Positions 34,807-42,848 of a stretch of DNA of 64,000 nucleotides are shown in pieces. The notes under the pieces were generated by a model. It was not told the origin of the DNA. It saw nothing but the letters and a program-made list of their open reading frames with translations, and did not search any database. Each line of letters starts with the position of its first letter. Position 1 is the first letter of the stretch. The stretch is taken from positions 62,001 through 126,000 of the forward strand of contig CAWCZY010000006.1 in assembly GCA_963800215.1 (NCBI GenBank). Reading direction: 5' to 3'. The stretch is from JAJPKK01 sp963800215. GTDB taxonomy: Bacteria; Pseudomonadota; Alphaproteobacteria; Rhizobiales; Xanthobacteraceae. Made by a program: the position numbers and the translations under genes.

Positions 34807-35646
34807 ATGGCCAAGTGGAACATGATAATCGACGTCGCGGAGTGCACCAACTGCCAGCTGTGCGCGCTTGCCGCCATGGACGAATATGTCGGCAATGATT
34901 TTCCGGGCTACGCCGCGCCGATGCCCAGGCACGGCCATCGCTGGATCGACATCCTGCAGAAGGAGCGCGGCCAGGCGCCGATGATCGACATCGCCTACGT
35001 TCCCACCATGTGCAACCACTGCGACGATGCGCCCTGCATCCAGGCGGCCAAGGACGGCGCCATCGCCAAGCGCGACGACGGCATCGTCATCATCGATCCG
35101 GTCAAGGCCAAGGGCCAGAAGCAGCTCGTCGACGCCTGCCCCTACGGCCACATCTGGTGGAACGAGGAGCTGCAGATAGCGCAGCACTGGCCGTTCGACG
35201 CGCATCTGATCGACCAGGGATGGCAGCAGACCCGCGGCCACCAGTCGTGCCCGACCGGGGCGATGCGCGCGGTCAAGCTCGACGATGCCGAGATGGCGCG
35301 CATGGCCCGTGAGGAAGGGCTCGAAACCATCCGGCCGGAGCTCGATACCAAGCCGCGGGTCTACTACCGCAACCTGTGGCGCTACGCGAAATGCTTTATC
35401 GGCGGCACCGTGTCGGTGGAAGCCAAGGGCGTCGTCGATTGCGTCGAAGGCGCGCGCATCAGCCTGATCCGGGGCGGCGCGGTGGTCGCGCGAACCGCGA
35501 GCGACAATTACGGCGACTTCAAATTCGACAAGCTGGACGAGAATTCCGGCGCCTACACCGTCGAGATCGAGGCGCCCGGCCGCGCGAAGAAATCGCTCGA
35601 AGCGGTGCTCGGTGCGAGCATCACGCTGGGCGAGATCAGACTGTAG
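34807..35646 (+). CDS. Molybdoenzyme iron-sulfur subunit (transhydroxylase small subunit-like)
   Basis: 279 residues, very near the 274 of pyrogallol transhydroxylase beta as I recall it. The ferredoxin part (1-195) carries Cys groups CTNCQLCALA, CNHCDDAPC, DACPYGHIWW and HQSCPTGAM for several 4Fe-4S clusters. Residues from about 200 (SVEAKGVVDCVEGARISLIR, then GDFKFDKLDENSGAYTVEIE) form a Cna_B/transthyretin-like beta-sandwich, the unusual third domain also known in transhydroxylase beta. That architecture supports the assignment of the large subunit. No Tat signal on either subunit, so the complex should be cytoplasmic. It starts 64 bp after the large subunit, with a small palindrome between. 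Confidence 0.93.
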   Translation: MAKWNMIIDVAECTNCQLCALAAMDEYVGNDFPGYAAPMPRHGHRWIDILQKERGQAPMIDIAYVPTMCNHCDDAPCIQAAKDGAIAKRDDGIVIIDPVKAKGQKQLVDACPYGHIWWNEELQIAQHWPFDAHLIDQGWQQTRGHQSCPTGAMRAVKLDDAEMARMAREEGLETIRPELDTKPRVYYRNLWRYAKCFIGGTVSVEAKGVVDCVEGARISLIRGGAVVARTASDNYGDFKFDKLDENSGAYTVEIEAPGRAKKSLEAVLGASITLGEIRL

Positions 35647-35648
35647 TC

Positions 35649-36131
35649 ATGCTCGATCAGGCGACGCCGCTCATCGTCCCGGGCCTCGCGAACCTCTATG
35701 CGGCGCTGGCGCCTTTCGCCGAGGCGCTGCTGCGCGTCGTCGTCGGCCTGACGCTGGTTCCGCATGGCCTGCGCGTGACGTTCGGCTGCTTCGGCGGCAG
35801 CGGCCTCAAGGTCGGGGATCTGAGGCAGCTCGCCGCGGAGCTCGACCAGACCGGATATCGTCCCGGCTGGTTCTGGGCCCCCGCCATTTCCGTTACCCAG
35901 CTCGTGTGCGGGCCGCTGCTCGCCCTGGGCCTTTTCACACGGCCGGCGGCAGTGCCTATCGTCGTCTTCCTCGCGGTGTCGAATGTCGAGCGCTGGCGGG
36001 TCGGCGGCTTTTTCTGGAACACGCTCGGGCTCGAATACACGCTGCTGTGGATGGTGGCGGCGTTCTATTTCCTCGTCCATGGCGGCGGCCTCTACTCCCT
36101 CGATCATGTCCTGATCGGGCGGGAGTTTTGA
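35649..36131 (+). CDS. DoxX family membrane protein
   Basis: 160 residues with four hydrophobic helices. The sequence features PFAEALLRVVVGLTLVPHGL, an extended LKVGDLRQLAAELDQTGYRP loop, and CGPLLALGLFTRPAAVPIVV, characteristic of DoxX/DoxD-like integral proteins. The start lies 2 bp after the stop of the molybdoenzyme Fe-S subunit, so the two are translationally coupled. Such a protein could pass electrons from the Fe-S subunit to the quinone pool, by analogy with thiosulfate:quinone oxidoreductase DoxD. That role is inference from position; no cofactor ligand is obvious. Confidence 0.87.
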   Translation: MLDQATPLIVPGLANLYAALAPFAEALLRVVVGLTLVPHGLRVTFGCFGGSGLKVGDLRQLAAELDQTGYRPGWFWAPAISVTQLVCGPLLALGLFTRPAAVPIVVFLAVSNVERWRVGGFFWNTLGLEYTLLWMVAAFYFLVHGGGLYSLDHVLIGREF

Positions 36132-36135
36132 GGCC

Positions 36136-36227
36136 GTAGCCCGGATTGAGCGCAAGCGAAACCCGGGTCAGCATCGAAGCCGTGAGCGGCCCCGGCCCCG
36201 GATTTCGCTACGCTCAATCCGGGCTAC
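36136..36227. repeat. Palindrome family D
   Basis: GTAGCCCGGATTGAGCGCAA at 36136 pairs with the segment ending GCTCAATCCGGGCTAC at 36227. It fills the gap between the convergent DoxX and PRC-barrel genes and may serve as a bidirectional end signal. Confidence 0.87.
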
Positions 36228-36230
36228 TCG

Positions 36231-36629
36231 CTACATCACCCAAGTGGGCTGAACTTTGTAATAGTCGTCGATCGCCCGGGTGCGGCTGTCCCAATCCCAG
36301 GTTTCGTGGGTGCTGTACTTCGGAGCGCCCTTGAGCTGGGTTTCGCTGATGTTCACCTCATAGCCCTCCAGCTTCGGATTGTAGGTCAGCATCGACCAGG
36401 GCAGCGGGTAATAGTCTTCTCCAATGCCCATGAAACCGCCGAAGCTCATGACGGCGTAGCCGACCTTGCCGCTCTGCTTTCCGATCATGACGCGCTGGAT
36501 GTGGCCGATTTTGTCGCCGTTCGAACGATAGACCGCGGTGCCTTCAACCTTATCGCTGCCGATCAGCGAATGGGTCTCCCGGGACTTCAGCGGCTGCGTG
36601 CTGGTGTGGAGGTTGGATTCCAGGGGCAT
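36231..36629 (-). CDS. PRC-barrel domain protein
   Basis: 132 residues. The PRC-barrel core reads HSLIGSDKVEGTAVYRSNGD followed by KIGHIQRVMIGKQSGKVGYA, then GGFMGIGEDYYPLPWSMLTY. Such stand-alone proteins are common in Rhizobiales and are often tied to stress or envelope functions, without a defined reaction. Start at 36629 was chosen over the upstream ATG (36659) because AAGGAGAC lies at correct distance before it. No signal peptide. The C-terminal STHETWDWDSRTRAID segment is charged. Confidence 0.9.
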   Translation of the reverse strand: MPLESNLHTSTQPLKSRETHSLIGSDKVEGTAVYRSNGDKIGHIQRVMIGKQSGKVGYAVMSFGGFMGIGEDYYPLPWSMLTYNPKLEGYEVNISETQLKGAPKYSTHETWDWDSRTRAIDDYYKVQPTWVM

Positions 36630-36753
36630 TTGCGTCTCCTTGTTATGATTGTACCGCAAGGATAACGCGGCCGCTTCGTGAGAGTTCCGCCGCTCCCAGC
36701 CACGCTTGGGCGCGAATGCACACCGACGATGGCGGGGTGCGAGTTTTGACGAT

Positions 36754-37419
36754 TCACAGCAGGCTGGCGGCGATGTTCACCGTCAATGCCAGGAGCGTTG
36801 CGTTGAAGATGAAGGACACGACGCCGTGTCCCGAGACCATGCGGCGGATCTTGTTCGAGGTGACCGCGACGTCGGACACCTGCGAGGTCATGCCGATGAC
36901 GAGGGAGAAATAGAGAAAGTCCCAATAGTCCGGCGGCTCGTCGCCGGGAAAATTCAGCCCGCCGCCCCTGTGCTTGTTCTCGTCGTAGTACTCGTAAGCG
37001 TAGTGCAGCGCGAAGATCGTGTGGGTAAAGGTCCACGACAACAGGATGGTGACCGCGGCGAGGGCGAGATGCACCGGCGCCTTGTTGGCGCCGCCGAGCT
37101 CGGCGAGAATCGCGCCGAGGCTCGCCAACGCCGCGACGGCAGTGAGGAAGAGCACGGCGATCCGCCCTTCGTCCTGGCGCGCGGCCTGCCGCCGCATTCC
37201 GTCGATATCCGCCGTCGCCATGATCCTGAAGGCCAGGATGAGGTAGAGCCCGGCGCAGATATCCCATCCGATCAGCACGCGGGTCGCGACATGCAGGCTC
37301 GCCGGCAGCACCGCCGCGACGGCGGCGCCGACCACGGCCGAAACGAACAGCCTCGGCCGGATGCGGATGATCCGCAGCGCGCGCCGGAACGGATTGTGTC
37401 TTGTCTTGGTGGCCGGCAT
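36754..37419 (-). CDS. DUF1345 membrane protein
   Basis: 221 residues with about five to six hydrophobic segments, typical of the DUF1345 family: RPRLFVSAVVGAAVAAVLPA, WDICAGLYLILAFRIMA, then the conserved SWTFTHTIFALHYAYEYY and PDYWDFLYFSLVIGMTSQVS followed by DVAVTSNKIRRMVSGHG. Inner-membrane, function unknown. Start at 37419 (MPATKTRHNPFRR) gives a basic cytoplasmic N-terminus. It is divergent from mtgA, with 134 bp between starts. Confidence 0.92.
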   Translation of the reverse strand: MPATKTRHNPFRRALRIIRIRPRLFVSAVVGAAVAAVLPASLHVATRVLIGWDICAGLYLILAFRIMATADIDGMRRQAARQDEGRIAVLFLTAVAALASLGAILAELGGANKAPVHLALAAVTILLSWTFTHTIFALHYAYEYYDENKHRGGGLNFPGDEPPDYWDFLYFSLVIGMTSQVSDVAVTSNKIRRMVSGHGVVSFIFNATLLALTVNIAASLL

Positions 37420-37553
37420 CGGCGGTCGCTCCGGGGCTGTTGGTGCGACCCCACCACGGAAGAGAACCCCACGATAGCTTTTTTGCAGCTGTGCATCCAA
37501 GGTCTGCATCCGGCGCCGCCTCAGAAGCGCACCGATTGTTGGTATGTTGGGGC

Positions 37554-38297
37554 ATGAGCCCGCAGCCGATGCGAATCCCGCCGAAACCGGCTTCGCCACC
37601 ACCGACCGCCCCGCGCCGGTCGCTGTGGCGGTGGTTGCGCATCGCCGGCGTTGCGATCGTGTTCGTCCTGCTCATCCCCTATGCGCTGGTCCCGCTCTAC
37701 CGGGTGGTCGATCCGGTTTCGACCCTGATGCTGTGGCGCCGCGTCACTGGCGCCCGGGTCGAGCGCATCGTCGTGCCGATGGGGCGGATCGACCCCAACC
37801 TGCCCCGCGCGGTGATCGCCGCCGAAGACGGCAGCTTCTGCACCCATCACGGCATCGACCTGCGGCAGATGCGGGAGGCGGTGGCGCAGGCCGATGCGTT
37901 GAGCGACGCCCGCGGCGGCTCCACCATCACCCAGCAACTGGCCAAGAACCTGTTCCTGTGGCAGGGGCGCAGTTTCGTCCGCAAGGGGCTCGAATTGCCG
38001 CTGGCGCTGTGGATCAACCTCGTCATCCCCAAGCGCCGGCAGCTGGAAATCTACCTCAACATCGCCGAATGGGGCCCCAACGGGGAATTCGGCGCCGAGG
38101 CCGCGGCGCGGCGGGCGTTCGGCAAGCCGGCGCGGCAGTTGACGCCCCAGGAAGCGGCACTGCTCGCGGCGACGCTGCCCAATCCGGTCCGCCGCAATCC
38201 GCGCCAGCCCGGGCCCGGCCTGCGCCGGCTCACCGGCATCTACATGACCCGCGCGGCGTCGGAAAAGGTGGACGCCTGCCTCCGGCCGGCGCGGTGA
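37554..38297 (+). CDS. mtgA: Monofunctional biosynthetic peptidoglycan transglycosylase
   Basis: 247-residue glycosyltransferase family 51 enzyme that polymerises lipid II into glycan strands on the periplasmic face. The single N-terminal anchor is at residues about 24-46 (LWRWLRIAGVAIVFVLLIPY). GT51 motifs follow: IAAEDGSFCTHHGID with the catalytic Glu, GGSTITQQLAKNLFLW, RKGLELPLALWINLVIPKRR and EIYLNIAEWGPNGEFG. No transpeptidase domain, hence MtgA. Length is standard. Confidence 0.96.
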   Translation: MSPQPMRIPPKPASPPPTAPRRSLWRWLRIAGVAIVFVLLIPYALVPLYRVVDPVSTLMLWRRVTGARVERIVVPMGRIDPNLPRAVIAAEDGSFCTHHGIDLRQMREAVAQADALSDARGGSTITQQLAKNLFLWQGRSFVRKGLELPLALWINLVIPKRRQLEIYLNIAEWGPNGEFGAEAAARRAFGKPARQLTPQEAALLAATLPNPVRRNPRQPGPGLRRLTGIYMTRAASEKVDACLRPAR

Positions 38298-38305
38298 AGT
38301 GCTTT

Positions 38306-38327
38306 CCCTCCCCCGTTTCGGGGAGGG
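38306..38327. repeat. Short palindrome after mtgA, family E
   Basis: CCCTCCCCCG-TTT-CGGGGAGGG forms a stem of about nine base pairs starting 9 bp after the mtgA stop. It may act as a transcript end, although no T-tract follows. Confidence 0.7.
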
Positions 38328-38448
38328 CAGGGTAGGGTGGTCCAACGGCCTCTAGCAATCCGGCGGCGCATCCATTATAAGCCCGGCTTCCGATTACAAC
38401 CCGATTTTGGCGTTCGCCGCCGTATCAAGGAATGCGAGGAGACCCATC

Positions 38449-38634
38449 ATGGCCGTGCCGAAAAAGAAGACATCGCCGTCGAGACGCGGCATGAGGCGAT
38501 CCGCCGACGCGTTGAAGCAGCCGACCTACGTCGAAGACAAGGATTCCGGCGAGTTGCGCCGGCCCCATCACATCGACATGAAGACCGGCATGTATCGCGG
38601 CCGGCAGGTGTTCAAGGTGAAGTCCGAGGCCTGA
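38449..38634 (+). CDS. rpmF: 50S ribosomal protein L32
   Basis: 61-residue basic protein beginning MAVPKKKTSPSRRGMRRSAD, the standard alphaproteobacterial L32 start, and continuing with KQPTYVEDKDSGELRRPHH. Like other alphaproteobacterial L32 proteins it lacks the zinc-ribbon cysteines. GCGAGGAG precedes the ATG at 38449. It lies directly downstream of mtgA, an arrangement typical of Rhizobiales. The plsX/fabH neighbours known from gammaproteobacteria are not present. Confidence 0.97.
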   Translation: MAVPKKKTSPSRRGMRRSADALKQPTYVEDKDSGELRRPHHIDMKTGMYRGRQVFKVKSEA

Positions 38635-38719
38635 GCCGGGATCCGCGCCGCGGCGCGGGCGGCAGCAGGGCAGGGCGGAACGCGGTGACGCGCGCCATCA
38701 TCGATCCGGAGGCCGGACC

Positions 38720-39136
38720 ATGTTCCTCCTTGGCGTTCCCCTCCTGATCTTCTCGTTCGCGATCTACAACATCGTGGTGTTCATACTTTCCGGCTTCTCC
38801 TGGTCGATGGAGATCCTGCGTTTTCCGCTCGCCTCGGGCGGCGAGTTCGCGATCACCGCGGGCGATCTCATGGTCGCCGGGTCGATCCTCATCCTGCTCG
38901 TCGAAATGCTCAAGGCGGCGCGGTTGAGCCGACGCAGCATCATCGACCACCTGCTGTCCATGGTGCTGTTCGTCGGCATGCTGGTCGAGTTCCTGCTGGT
39001 GAAGCAGGCGGCGTCATCGACCTTTTTCCTGCTGCTCGTCATCAGCTTCGTCGACGTGATGGGCGGCTTTGCGATCAGCGTTCGCGCTGCCCAGCGCGAT
39101 ATCTCGTTCTCCGGACCCGATGGCCATTCCCTCTGA
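38720..39136 (+). CDS. Small integral membrane protein, unknown function
   Basis: 138 residues with four predicted transmembrane segments: LLGVPLLIFSFAIYNIVVFI, EFAITAGDLMVAGSILILLV, IIDHLLSMVLFVGMLVEFLL, and TFFLLLVISFVDVMGGFAIS. The C-terminus (VRAAQRDISFSGPDGHSL) is soluble. The layout is common in Rhizobiales but I know no function. The gene lies between rpmF and ggt, with 29 bp before the ggt start, so co-transcription with ggt is likely. Confidence 0.82.
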   Translation: MFLLGVPLLIFSFAIYNIVVFILSGFSWSMEILRFPLASGGEFAITAGDLMVAGSILILLVEMLKAARLSRRSIIDHLLSMVLFVGMLVEFLLVKQAASSTFFLLLVISFVDVMGGFAISVRAAQRDISFSGPDGHSL

Positions 39137-39165
39137 GCGCGCCGCCGCGCACGAGCCGAGGCTTC

Positions 39166-40746
39166 ATGTACCGCGATTTTCAAAGCCCCGGCCGCTCCGC
39201 GGTGATGGCCTGCGAGGGCATGGCCGCCACGTCCCATCCGCTTGCGAGCGACATTGCGATCGCCGCCCTGCGGGCCGGGGGCACCGCGGCCGATGCGGCG
39301 GTGGCGGCGGTGGCGGCGCTCGGCGTCGTCGAGCCGCACATGACCGGCATCGGCGGCGACTGCTTCTGCCTGGTGGCCAAGCCCGGCGCGCCGCTATGGG
39401 GCTATAACGGTTCCGGGCGCTCCGCCGCCGCCGCCCGGCCCGAGGTCCTGATCGCCGCGGGCGCGCAGGCGATCGGCTTCGAATCCGTGCATTCGGTCAC
39501 CGTTCCCGGCGCCGTCGACGCCTGGGACGCGGTGCTCTCCGCCCATGGCCGGTTCGGCCTCGACCGCGCCTTGGCCCCGGCGATCCACCATGCCGAACGC
39601 GGGTTCCCGGTGGCGCCGCGGGTCGCCTTCGACTGGGGCCGCCTGGTCAAGCGCCTGAGCGCCGATCCCGGTGCGTCGCGTCATTACCTCGTCGACGGCC
39701 GCGCGCCGCTGCCGGGCGACATCATCCGGTTCCCGGCGCTGGCGGCGACGCTGAAATCGATCGCCGCCCGCGGGCCCCGCGCGTTCTACGAAGACGCCGC
39801 CGCCGACATCGTCGCGACCCTCGCCCCACGCGGCTCATGGCTGGCGCAGGAGGATTTCGCGCGCCACCGCGGCGAGCCGACGACGCCGATCGCCTCGAAT
39901 TATCGCGGGCTCGATGTGGTGGAGTTGCCGCCCAACGGCCAGGGCATCACCGCGCTGGTGCTGCTCGGCATTCTCGAACGCTTCGACCTCGCTTCGCTCG
40001 ATCCGCATGGCCCGGAGCGCCTGCACATCGCGCTCGAAGCGGCCCGGCTCGCCTATGGCGTGCGCGATGCCCATGTCGCCGACCCCGCTCATCTGCGGGT
40101 GGCGGTCGAGGCGTTGCTCGACAAGGCGCTGGCCGGCCGCCTCGCGGCGCGGATCGACCGCAGCCGGCGCGTGGCGCTGCCGCCGGCGCTGGCGTCCGGC
40201 GGCGACACCGTCTATGTGACCGTGGTCGACCGCGACCGCACCGCGGTCTCGATCATCAATTCGCTCTACAGCCAGTTCGGCTGCGGCATCGCTACCGAGA
40301 AAACCGGGATCATGCTGCACAATCGCGGCGCCTGCTTCGTCATCGATCCCTCCAGCCCGAACGCATACGGCCCGGCCAAGCGGCCGCTGTCGACCCTTAT
40401 CCCGGCGCTGGCGATGCGCAACGGCCGCTGCGAACTCTCGTTCGGCGTGATGGGCGCGGCCTACCAGGCCATGGGCCATGCCCACGTCATCACCAATCTC
40501 GTCGACTTCGGCATGGACCTGCAGACGGCGATCGACGATCCCCGCGTGTTCTTCGAGGGCGACATCACCCTGGTCGAGCGCGGCATCCCGCAGGCCGCGG
40601 TGCGCGGCCTCGAACAGCGCGGCCATCGGGTGGAGTTCTGCCTGACGCCGCTCGGCGGCGGCCAGGCCATCGCCATCGACTGGCGGCGCGGCGTGCTGAT
40701 CGGCGCCTCCGACCCGCGCAAGGACGGATGCGCGATCGGGTATTGA
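39166..40746 (+). CDS. ggt: Gamma-glutamyltransferase family protein
   Basis: 526-residue Ntn-hydrolase that would cleave itself before the catalytic Thr and then transfer or hydrolyse gamma-glutamyl groups; some members are cephalosporin acylases. Thr348 in GGDTVYVTVVDRDRTAVS aligns with Thr391 of the E. coli enzyme (TTHYSVVD) by my alignment. The large-subunit hallmarks ATSHPLASDIAIAALRAGGT and MTGIGGDCFCLV are present. The C-terminal LGGGQAIAIDWRRGVLIGAS and DPRKDGCAIGY end the protein. There is no signal peptide, so it is cytoplasmic unlike E. coli Ggt. Its last 100 bp and the 17 bp after the stop recur at 48893-49010. Confidence 0.94.
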   Translation: MYRDFQSPGRSAVMACEGMAATSHPLASDIAIAALRAGGTAADAAVAAVAALGVVEPHMTGIGGDCFCLVAKPGAPLWGYNGSGRSAAAARPEVLIAAGAQAIGFESVHSVTVPGAVDAWDAVLSAHGRFGLDRALAPAIHHAERGFPVAPRVAFDWGRLVKRLSADPGASRHYLVDGRAPLPGDIIRFPALAATLKSIAARGPRAFYEDAAADIVATLAPRGSWLAQEDFARHRGEPTTPIASNYRGLDVVELPPNGQGITALVLLGILERFDLASLDPHGPERLHIALEAARLAYGVRDAHVADPAHLRVAVEALLDKALAGRLAARIDRSRRVALPPALASGGDTVYVTVVDRDRTAVSIINSLYSQFGCGIATEKTGIMLHNRGACFVIDPSSPNAYGPAKRPLSTLIPALAMRNGRCELSFGVMGAAYQAMGHAHVITNLVDFGMDLQTAIDDPRVFFEGDITLVERGIPQAAVRGLEQRGHRVEFCLTPLGGGQAIAIDWRRGVLIGASDPRKDGCAIGY

Positions 40747-40763
40747 GGGTTAAGGCTTTCTTA
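40646..40763 (+). repeat. Left copy of 118-bp direct repeat (ggt 3' end)
   Basis: This stretch, covering the last 33 codons and stop of ggt plus 17 bp, recurs at 48893-49010 with 7 mismatches in 118 by my count and no gaps. It is in the same orientation. The two copies bracket an 8.1-kb segment of lower GC with broken genes and a tyrosine recombinase, so they may be the boundaries of an inserted or transferred module. Confidence 0.9.
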
Positions 40764-40862
40764 GTCCCGATCGCATAGGGCGAGGTCTGCTTACGAGGCA
40801 ATAGCGGTCGCGCCGACCGCTGCGCCGAGAGTCTTTTCTTGACCCTAACCGGTCGTCGTGGG

Positions 40863-41500
40863 TCATTGCCGCTTGATGCCCGCGAACCTGATCACCTTTG
40901 CCCATTTCTCGGTATCATCTGCGATAAGCTTTCTAAAATCATCGGGCGAGCCCGGGAGCGCCGTGAGGCCCAGATCGGCAAACCCAGTTATTATTTTCGG
41001 GTCCGCGAGCACCGTGTTTATTTCTGTGTTGAGCTTGTCGATGATCTCGACGGATGTGCTCCTCGGCACAACAATACCTGTCCACCCGCTGGTTTCGGTA
41101 ACTCGGTACGAACTCGCCGATAGTCGGGATGTCCGGCAACGCCTGCGAACCTGCCGCGCCGGTCACGGCCAATGCGCGTAACTTGCCGGTTCGGATGTAT
41201 TCCAGGGACTGAGGCAAGGTGCCGAACATCACCTGCACTTGTCCACCCATCAAATCTGCTACTGCGGGCCCCCCACCACGGTACGTGAACCAAGTTAACC
41301 CCTGTCATCATTTTGAATAACTCGCCAGACATATGGGCGGGGATCCCGTTGCCTCCTGAACCCATGTTGATTTTGCCCGGATTGGCCTTGGCGTATGCGA
41401 TGAACTCGAGGACATTCGTTGCCGGGACAGAAGGATTGACCGTCATGACATTCGGCACGCCGGCGATAGAGGGCAAGGTCCCGGAAGCGATGATCTATTG
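40863..41500 (-). pseudogene. Truncated, frameshifted TctC/Bug receptor
   Basis: Remnant of a receptor like that at 7085-8062. Pieces in different frames align in order: NVMTVNPSVPATNVLEFIAY and YAKANPGKINMGSGGNG (around 41330-41460), MMGGQVQVMFGTLPQSLEYI (about 41200-41253), and TSVEIIDKLNTEINTVLADP to EKWAKVIRFAGIKRQ (40863-41060). The first 40 percent of the gene, including the signal peptide, is missing, and at least two frame changes separate the pieces. Base composition is lower in GC than the neighbouring ggt. It is non-functional as it stands. An intact but different receptor starts right beside it. Confidence 0.88.
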
Positions 41501-41546
41501 AAGTTCGAAAAACGCAATTGAGTTTGATTTGGCCTACCGAACCGTT

Positions 41547-42518
41547 TCAATTGATCCTGATCTTCAACTCCTTGGCCAATTTGGCATATTTGGCGGAATC
41601 GACGTTGACCAACTTGGCGAGTGTCTCTGCGCTGCCGCCGAGCGGCTCTTGGACGGCTTTGGCCAAGCTGTCGCGCAAAGTGGGATCGGCCAGCGCCTTC
41701 TCTATTTCGGCATTAAGACGCGCGACAACATCGAATGGCGTTCCGGCAGGCACGAAGGCGCCTTTCCAATCGTAAAGCACCAGATCGACACCGGTCTCCT
41801 GCAATGTCGGCACTTCGGGCATACTAGGCACGCGCGTCTCCGAGGTCTGGGCCAGCAGGCGCAGATTGTTCGCCTCGTAGTGCGGGATGAGCGCCGTCGG
41901 CCCGAGCACGCCGATCGGCACGTGTCCGGCGAGGAGGTCGTTGACGGCCTGTCCCGCGCCGCGATACGGCACATGCTCCAGCTTGATCCCGGTCAGCCGC
42001 GCGAACCACTCGCCGACGAAATGCTGATTGGTACCGACGCCGGAGGTGGCGAAGCCTAATCCGGGCCTGCGCTTGGCGACGGCGATCAATTCGGCAATCG
42101 AATTCACGCCCAGGGTAGGATGGGTCGCGAGCACGAGCGGCTGGCGCACCAGCGCGATCACCGGGACGAGCACCTTGGCATAGTCCATATTGACCTTCAT
42201 GACATGGGGCGCGCTCGCTAGGTTGTCGTTCGCGATCAGCACGGTGTAGCCATCGGGCGCGCTCTTGGCAGCGGCGTCGAGACCGATGGTGCCGCCGGCG
42301 CCGGTCTTGTTCTCGATGTAGACCTGCTGGCCCATGGAGTGCGTAAGGTATTCGCCGACGAGCCTCGCCGTGAAATCGAGGCCACCGCCCGCCGCAAGCG
42401 GGACCAAGAAACGTACCGGCGAAGTCGGATAAGCTTGCGCCCATACATTATGTGAGAAAGTGGGCATAGCGGCAGCACCCGCTGCCAGATGCAGAAATCG
42501 ACGACGCGGAATTTTCAT
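41547..42518 (-). CDS. TctC/Bug-type receptor of tripartite tricarboxylate transport
   Basis: 323 residues. Leader MKIPRRRFLHLAAGAAAMPT has Arg-Arg-x-Phe-Leu, like the protein at 7085, suggesting Tat export; cleavage is near VWAQA at about 28. Family segments: PVRFLVPLAAGGGLDFTARL, IENKTGAGGTIGLDAAAKSA, PDGYTVLIAND, HVPYRGAGQAVNDLLAGHVP, and PAGTPFDVVARLNAEIEKAL. Intact, and next to a broken copy of the same family. It lies inside the module bounded by the ggt 3'-end repeats. Membrane subunits absent. Confidence 0.92.
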   Translation of the reverse strand: MKIPRRRFLHLAAGAAAMPTFSHNVWAQAYPTSPVRFLVPLAAGGGLDFTARLVGEYLTHSMGQQVYIENKTGAGGTIGLDAAAKSAPDGYTVLIANDNLASAPHVMKVNMDYAKVLVPVIALVRQPLVLATHPTLGVNSIAELIAVAKRRPGLGFATSGVGTNQHFVGEWFARLTGIKLEHVPYRGAGQAVNDLLAGHVPIGVLGPTALIPHYEANNLRLLAQTSETRVPSMPEVPTLQETGVDLVLYDWKGAFVPAGTPFDVVARLNAEIEKALADPTLRDSLAKAVQEPLGGSAETLAKLVNVDSAKYAKLAKELKIRIN

Positions 42519-42848
42519 AGGGCGCCCCTGACGACACCGGACAGCGCCACACAATGATCGTGTGACGGGCAAGTGTCAGATTGATTTTCGGGATGTTCGC
42601 CGGCCGGTGGCACCCTTGCTGCCCGTTCACTCCCCTCGGACTTCGGCACGTCCCGCTGGCAGCTCTCGAATGAAAACTACACCGATTGCTGGTGTCTCTG
42701 GAAGAGGGGTTGGCGGCAGAAGCCGCGGCCGACGACCGCGGCGGCGGCTTTCAGGGGTGGACCTGCCGCCGCCACGCGTGGCCGACAGGGCCGTATCTGA
42801 CCCTGGGCGGAAGCCGGCAAGGTACCGACAAATTTTCATGCGATAGGA
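42519..42848. other. 330-bp stretch with no recognisable gene
   Basis: This segment separates the intact TctC gene from the ModE-like pseudogene, both leftward. Short open frames here lack family resemblance. The promoter of the TctC gene should lie just above 42518, but I see no clear boxes. Confidence 0.5.
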
